The notes below the pieces were generated by a model that was not told the origin of the DNA, did no database searches, and saw nothing but the letters and a program-made list of their open reading frames with translations. Positions 7,475 through 8,706 of a stretch of 8,706 nt of DNA are shown here, in pieces. Position numbers and translations under genes: made by a program. The DNA comes from Pseudomonadota bacterium. GTDB lineage: Bacteria > Pseudomonadota > Gammaproteobacteria > GRL18. Every line of letters starts with the position of its first letter. The first letter of the stretch is position 1. The stretch lies in the NCBI GenBank assembly GCA_030632745.1, contig DAOVUE010000037.1, positions 1 through 8,706 of the forward strand, given 5' to 3'.

Positions 7475-7503
7475 ATTATATTTCAGACACTAGTTATGGG
7501 TAA
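7475..7503 (-). promoter_or_regulatory. Predicted yejABEF promoter
   Basis: On the minus strand a perfect TATAAT lies at 7480-7475, with the weak -35 candidate TTACCC at 7503-7498 spaced by 17 bases. Transcription would start near 7468, about 64 bases before the yejA start. The inverted repeat AAAAAC-GATAT-GTTTTT (7514-7530) sits just upstream, centred near -54, where an activator could bind. The -10 match is strong, but such matches are frequent in AT-rich spacers. Confidence 0.4.
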
Positions 7504-7631
7504 TGTACACCTGAAAAACGATATGTTTTTATGTAAAGGTCTAGTTTATTCTTTTTATCACAGGTATCATATCCACATTAGATTTTATTACAAGTAGCAA
7601 TCTGAACTGTTTAACACTCTATATGCCGTTT

Positions 7632-7660
7632 TTGTCTACTCCGGGTATGAGTGTTAAGAT
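7632..7660 (+). promoter_or_regulatory. Predicted fabI promoter
   Basis: TTGTCT (7632-7637) and TAAGAT (7655-7660) are separated by the ideal 17 bases, and a TG at 7652-7653 gives an extended -10. Transcription would start near 7667, about 33 bases before the fabI start codon. The spacing and extended -10 make this the best rightward promoter in the 295-bp divergent region. No FadR- or FabR-like operator was recognised. Confidence 0.55.
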
Positions 7661-7687
7661 AATCAGATACTAAGAATGACCTATTTC

Positions 7688-7693
7688 AAGGAG
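7688..7693 (+). promoter_or_regulatory. Ribosome binding site deciding the fabI start
   Basis: AAGGAG lies six bases before ATG at 7700. An in-frame ATG at 7676 is upstream of this site and would add eight residues (MTYFKEFN) not found in FabI proteins. Starting at 7700 gives [10 protein letters not shown], which matches the E. coli FabI opening MGFLSGKRIL. Confidence 0.92.
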
Positions 7694-7699
7694 TTTAAT

Positions 7700-8488
7700 A
7701 TGGGATTTTTGCAGGGTAAAAGAGCATTAATCGTTGGCCTGGCCAGTAATCGTTCAATTGCCTGGGGTATTGCCAAGGCAATGAGACGTGAAGGCGCTGA
7801 ACTGGCATTTACCTATCAGAATGAGAAACTAAAAAGTCGTGTTGATAAATTGTCAGCCGAATGTGATTCAGATATCGTCATACCCTGTGATGTTGCTGAT
7901 GATGCTCAAATTGAGAATGTGTTTGAAGAACTGGATAATTTCTGGGATCATTTAGATATCATCGTTCACTCTGTGGCTTTTGCACCACGTGAAGAGCTCG
8001 CAGGCGAATATCTTGATAGTGTCACCCGTGAAGGCTTTATCACTGCGCATGAAATCAGCTCCTATAGCTTTGCAGCACTGGCTAAAGCAGGCCGCAATAT
8101 GATGGAAGGTCAAAATGGTGCGCTGCTCACATTATCTTATCTTGGTTCTGAGCGTATTATGCCTAACTACAATGTTATGGGCCTGGCCAAGGCAAGTTTA
8201 GAAGCTAATGTACGTTATATGGCTGAGTCTTTAGGTCATGACGGCATACGGGTTAATTCAGTTTCAGCAGGCCCGATAAGAACTCTTGCTGCTGCCGGCA
8301 TTAGTGATTTTCGTAAGATGCTGGCTCACGTAGAAAAAAATGCACCGCTAAGACGTAATGTTACCATTGAAGATGTGGGCAATACCGCCGCATTTTTATG
8401 TTCTGATCTTGCTGCAGGTATTACCGGTGAAAATATCTATGTGGATTCTGGTTATAACCACGTGGGAATGGGTGCTTTGAATAAGTAA
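7700..8488 (+). CDS. fabI: Enoyl-ACP reductase (NADH), FabI
   Basis: A 262-residue cytoplasmic enzyme, the same length as E. coli FabI. It reduces trans-2-enoyl-ACP to acyl-ACP with NADH, the last step of each round of type II fatty-acid elongation. It is an atypical short-chain dehydrogenase. The nucleotide-binding opening is [16 protein letters not shown] (13-28), and [10 protein letters not shown] (63-72) binds the adenine side. The active site is intact: Tyr147, Tyr157 and Lys164 in [21 protein letters not shown], equal to E. coli Tyr146, Tyr156 and Lys163. [13 protein letters not shown] (189-201) and DFRKMLAH (203-210) form the substrate-binding loop region. Residue 93 is Ala where E. 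coli has Gly93, a triclosan-contact position, but Ala is natural in several susceptible FabIs, such as that of Staphylococcus aureus. It has its own promoter and is divergent from yejA. No terminator with a T-run follows. Confidence 0.97.
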   Translation: MGFLQGKRALIVGLASNRSIAWGIAKAMRREGAELAFTYQNEKLKSRVDKLSAECDSDIVIPCDVADDAQIENVFEELDNFWDHLDIIVHSVAFAPREELAGEYLDSVTREGFITAHEISSYSFAALAKAGRNMMEGQNGALLTLSYLGSERIMPNYNVMGLAKASLEANVRYMAESLGHDGIRVNSVSAGPIRTLAAAGISDFRKMLAHVEKNAPLRRNVTIEDVGNTAAFLCSDLAAGITGENIYVDSGYNHVGMGALNK

Positions 8489-8590
8489 ATTTAAACCCGC
8501 AGCAAGATTATGGGATGCTGTACACTGGGCACGCGTTGCCTCGTGGTACCTACTTTTGGCAAGCTCGTGACCACCATGGATATTACATAT

Positions 8591-8664
8591 CGTCATCCCC
8601 GAAGTCTTTTATCGGGGATCCATCTATAGCAATAGATTCCCGATAAAAGACTTCGGGAATGACG
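8591..8664. repeat. REP-like palindromic intergenic repeat after fabI
   Basis: A 30-base arm (8591-8620, starting CGTCATCCCCGAAG) pairs with 8635-8664 (ending CTTCGGGAATGACG) around a 14-base centre. There are 28 Watson-Crick pairs, one G-T wobble (8617/8638) and one C-A mismatch (8597/8658). Each arm is itself a small hairpin: CCCCGA and TCGGGG in the left arm, CCCGA and TCGGG in the right. This nested design, and the GTCAT-CCCGA motif, resemble the dispersed GTCATTCCCG-type intergenic repeats of many proteobacteria. It starts 102 bp after the fabI stop and could protect the mRNA 3' end or slow readthrough. Being a dispersed family is inferred; only one copy is in this window. Confidence 0.8.
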
Positions 8665-8706
8665 GTAATAGAGAATAGTTGCACGGACTTATTGAGAAGT
8701 TACAAA

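Noticed and set aside
7676..7699. An upstream ATG extending FabI by eight residues.
   Set aside because: The strong AAGGAG at 7688-7693 lies inside the extension, and FabI proteins begin at the MGF-like position.
7789..8012. Ala93 in FabI as a triclosan-resistance change.
   Set aside because: Although E. coli Gly93 changes confer resistance, Ala at this position is natural in several susceptible FabIs, so no resistance claim is supported.
8396..8596. A 66-codon minus-strand frame over the end of fabI and its downstream spacer.
   Set aside because: It overlaps the conserved 3' end of fabI, starts next to the REP-like repeat and shows no family features.
1..8706. CRISPR arrays, tRNA or rRNA genes, toxin-antitoxin pairs, phage or defence genes.
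   Set aside because: No regularly spaced repeats, cloverleaf-like sequence, rRNA blocks or matching small gene pairs were seen on either strand. The window is mostly accounted for by housekeeping transport and lipid genes.

Overview
The window looks like an ordinary chromosomal stretch of an AT-rich gammaproteobacterium. This rests on a yejABEF peptide-importer operon in the same gene order as Escherichia coli, a FabI of exactly the E. coli length (262 aa) with very similar sequence blocks, and a small exported DsrE-like protein of the type common in sulfur-metabolising Gammaproteobacteria. I cannot name the genus. No phage genes, integrase, intact insertion sequence, CRISPR array, tRNA or rRNA is visible.

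Layout. 1-281: a leader region with an FNR/DNR-like half-palindrome at -42.5 from a predicted extended -10 promoter, then a perfect 18-bp hairpin. 282-716 (+): exported DsrE-like protein, closed by a strong UUCG-loop terminator at 759-778. 779-993: gene-free spacer with inverted repeats, possibly a worn repeat element. 994-1566 (-): membrane-anchored DUF302 protein with a TTG start. 1656-1681: perfect 26-bp palindrome overlapping the yejF stop codon and lying just upstream of the DUF302 promoter. 1678-7404 (-): yejA, yejB, yejE and yejF, transcribed leftward in that order with gaps of 35, 20 and 50 bp. 7405-7699: divergent promoter region. 7700-8488 (+): fabI, enoyl-ACP reductase. 8489-8706: spacer holding a 30-bp-arm REP-like inverted repeat.

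How the genes work together. YejA (periplasmic binding protein), YejB and YejE (two permeases) and YejF (fused double ATPase) form one complete ABC importer for oligopeptides; in enterobacteria the same system takes up microcin C-type peptides. FabI completes each cycle of fatty-acid elongation and has no obvious functional link to the importer beyond sharing a divergent promoter region. The DsrE-like and DUF302 proteins face each other across a shared spacer. Both are predicted to act outside the cytoplasm and to carry conserved cysteines, so a shared redox or sulfur role is possible but unproven.

I found no clear undescribed multi-gene system. The items most worth a second look are the regulatory and repeat structures: the FNR-like promoter plus leader hairpin, the 26-bp palindrome, the 16-bp tandem duplication at the yejE stop codon, and the REP-like element after fabI.
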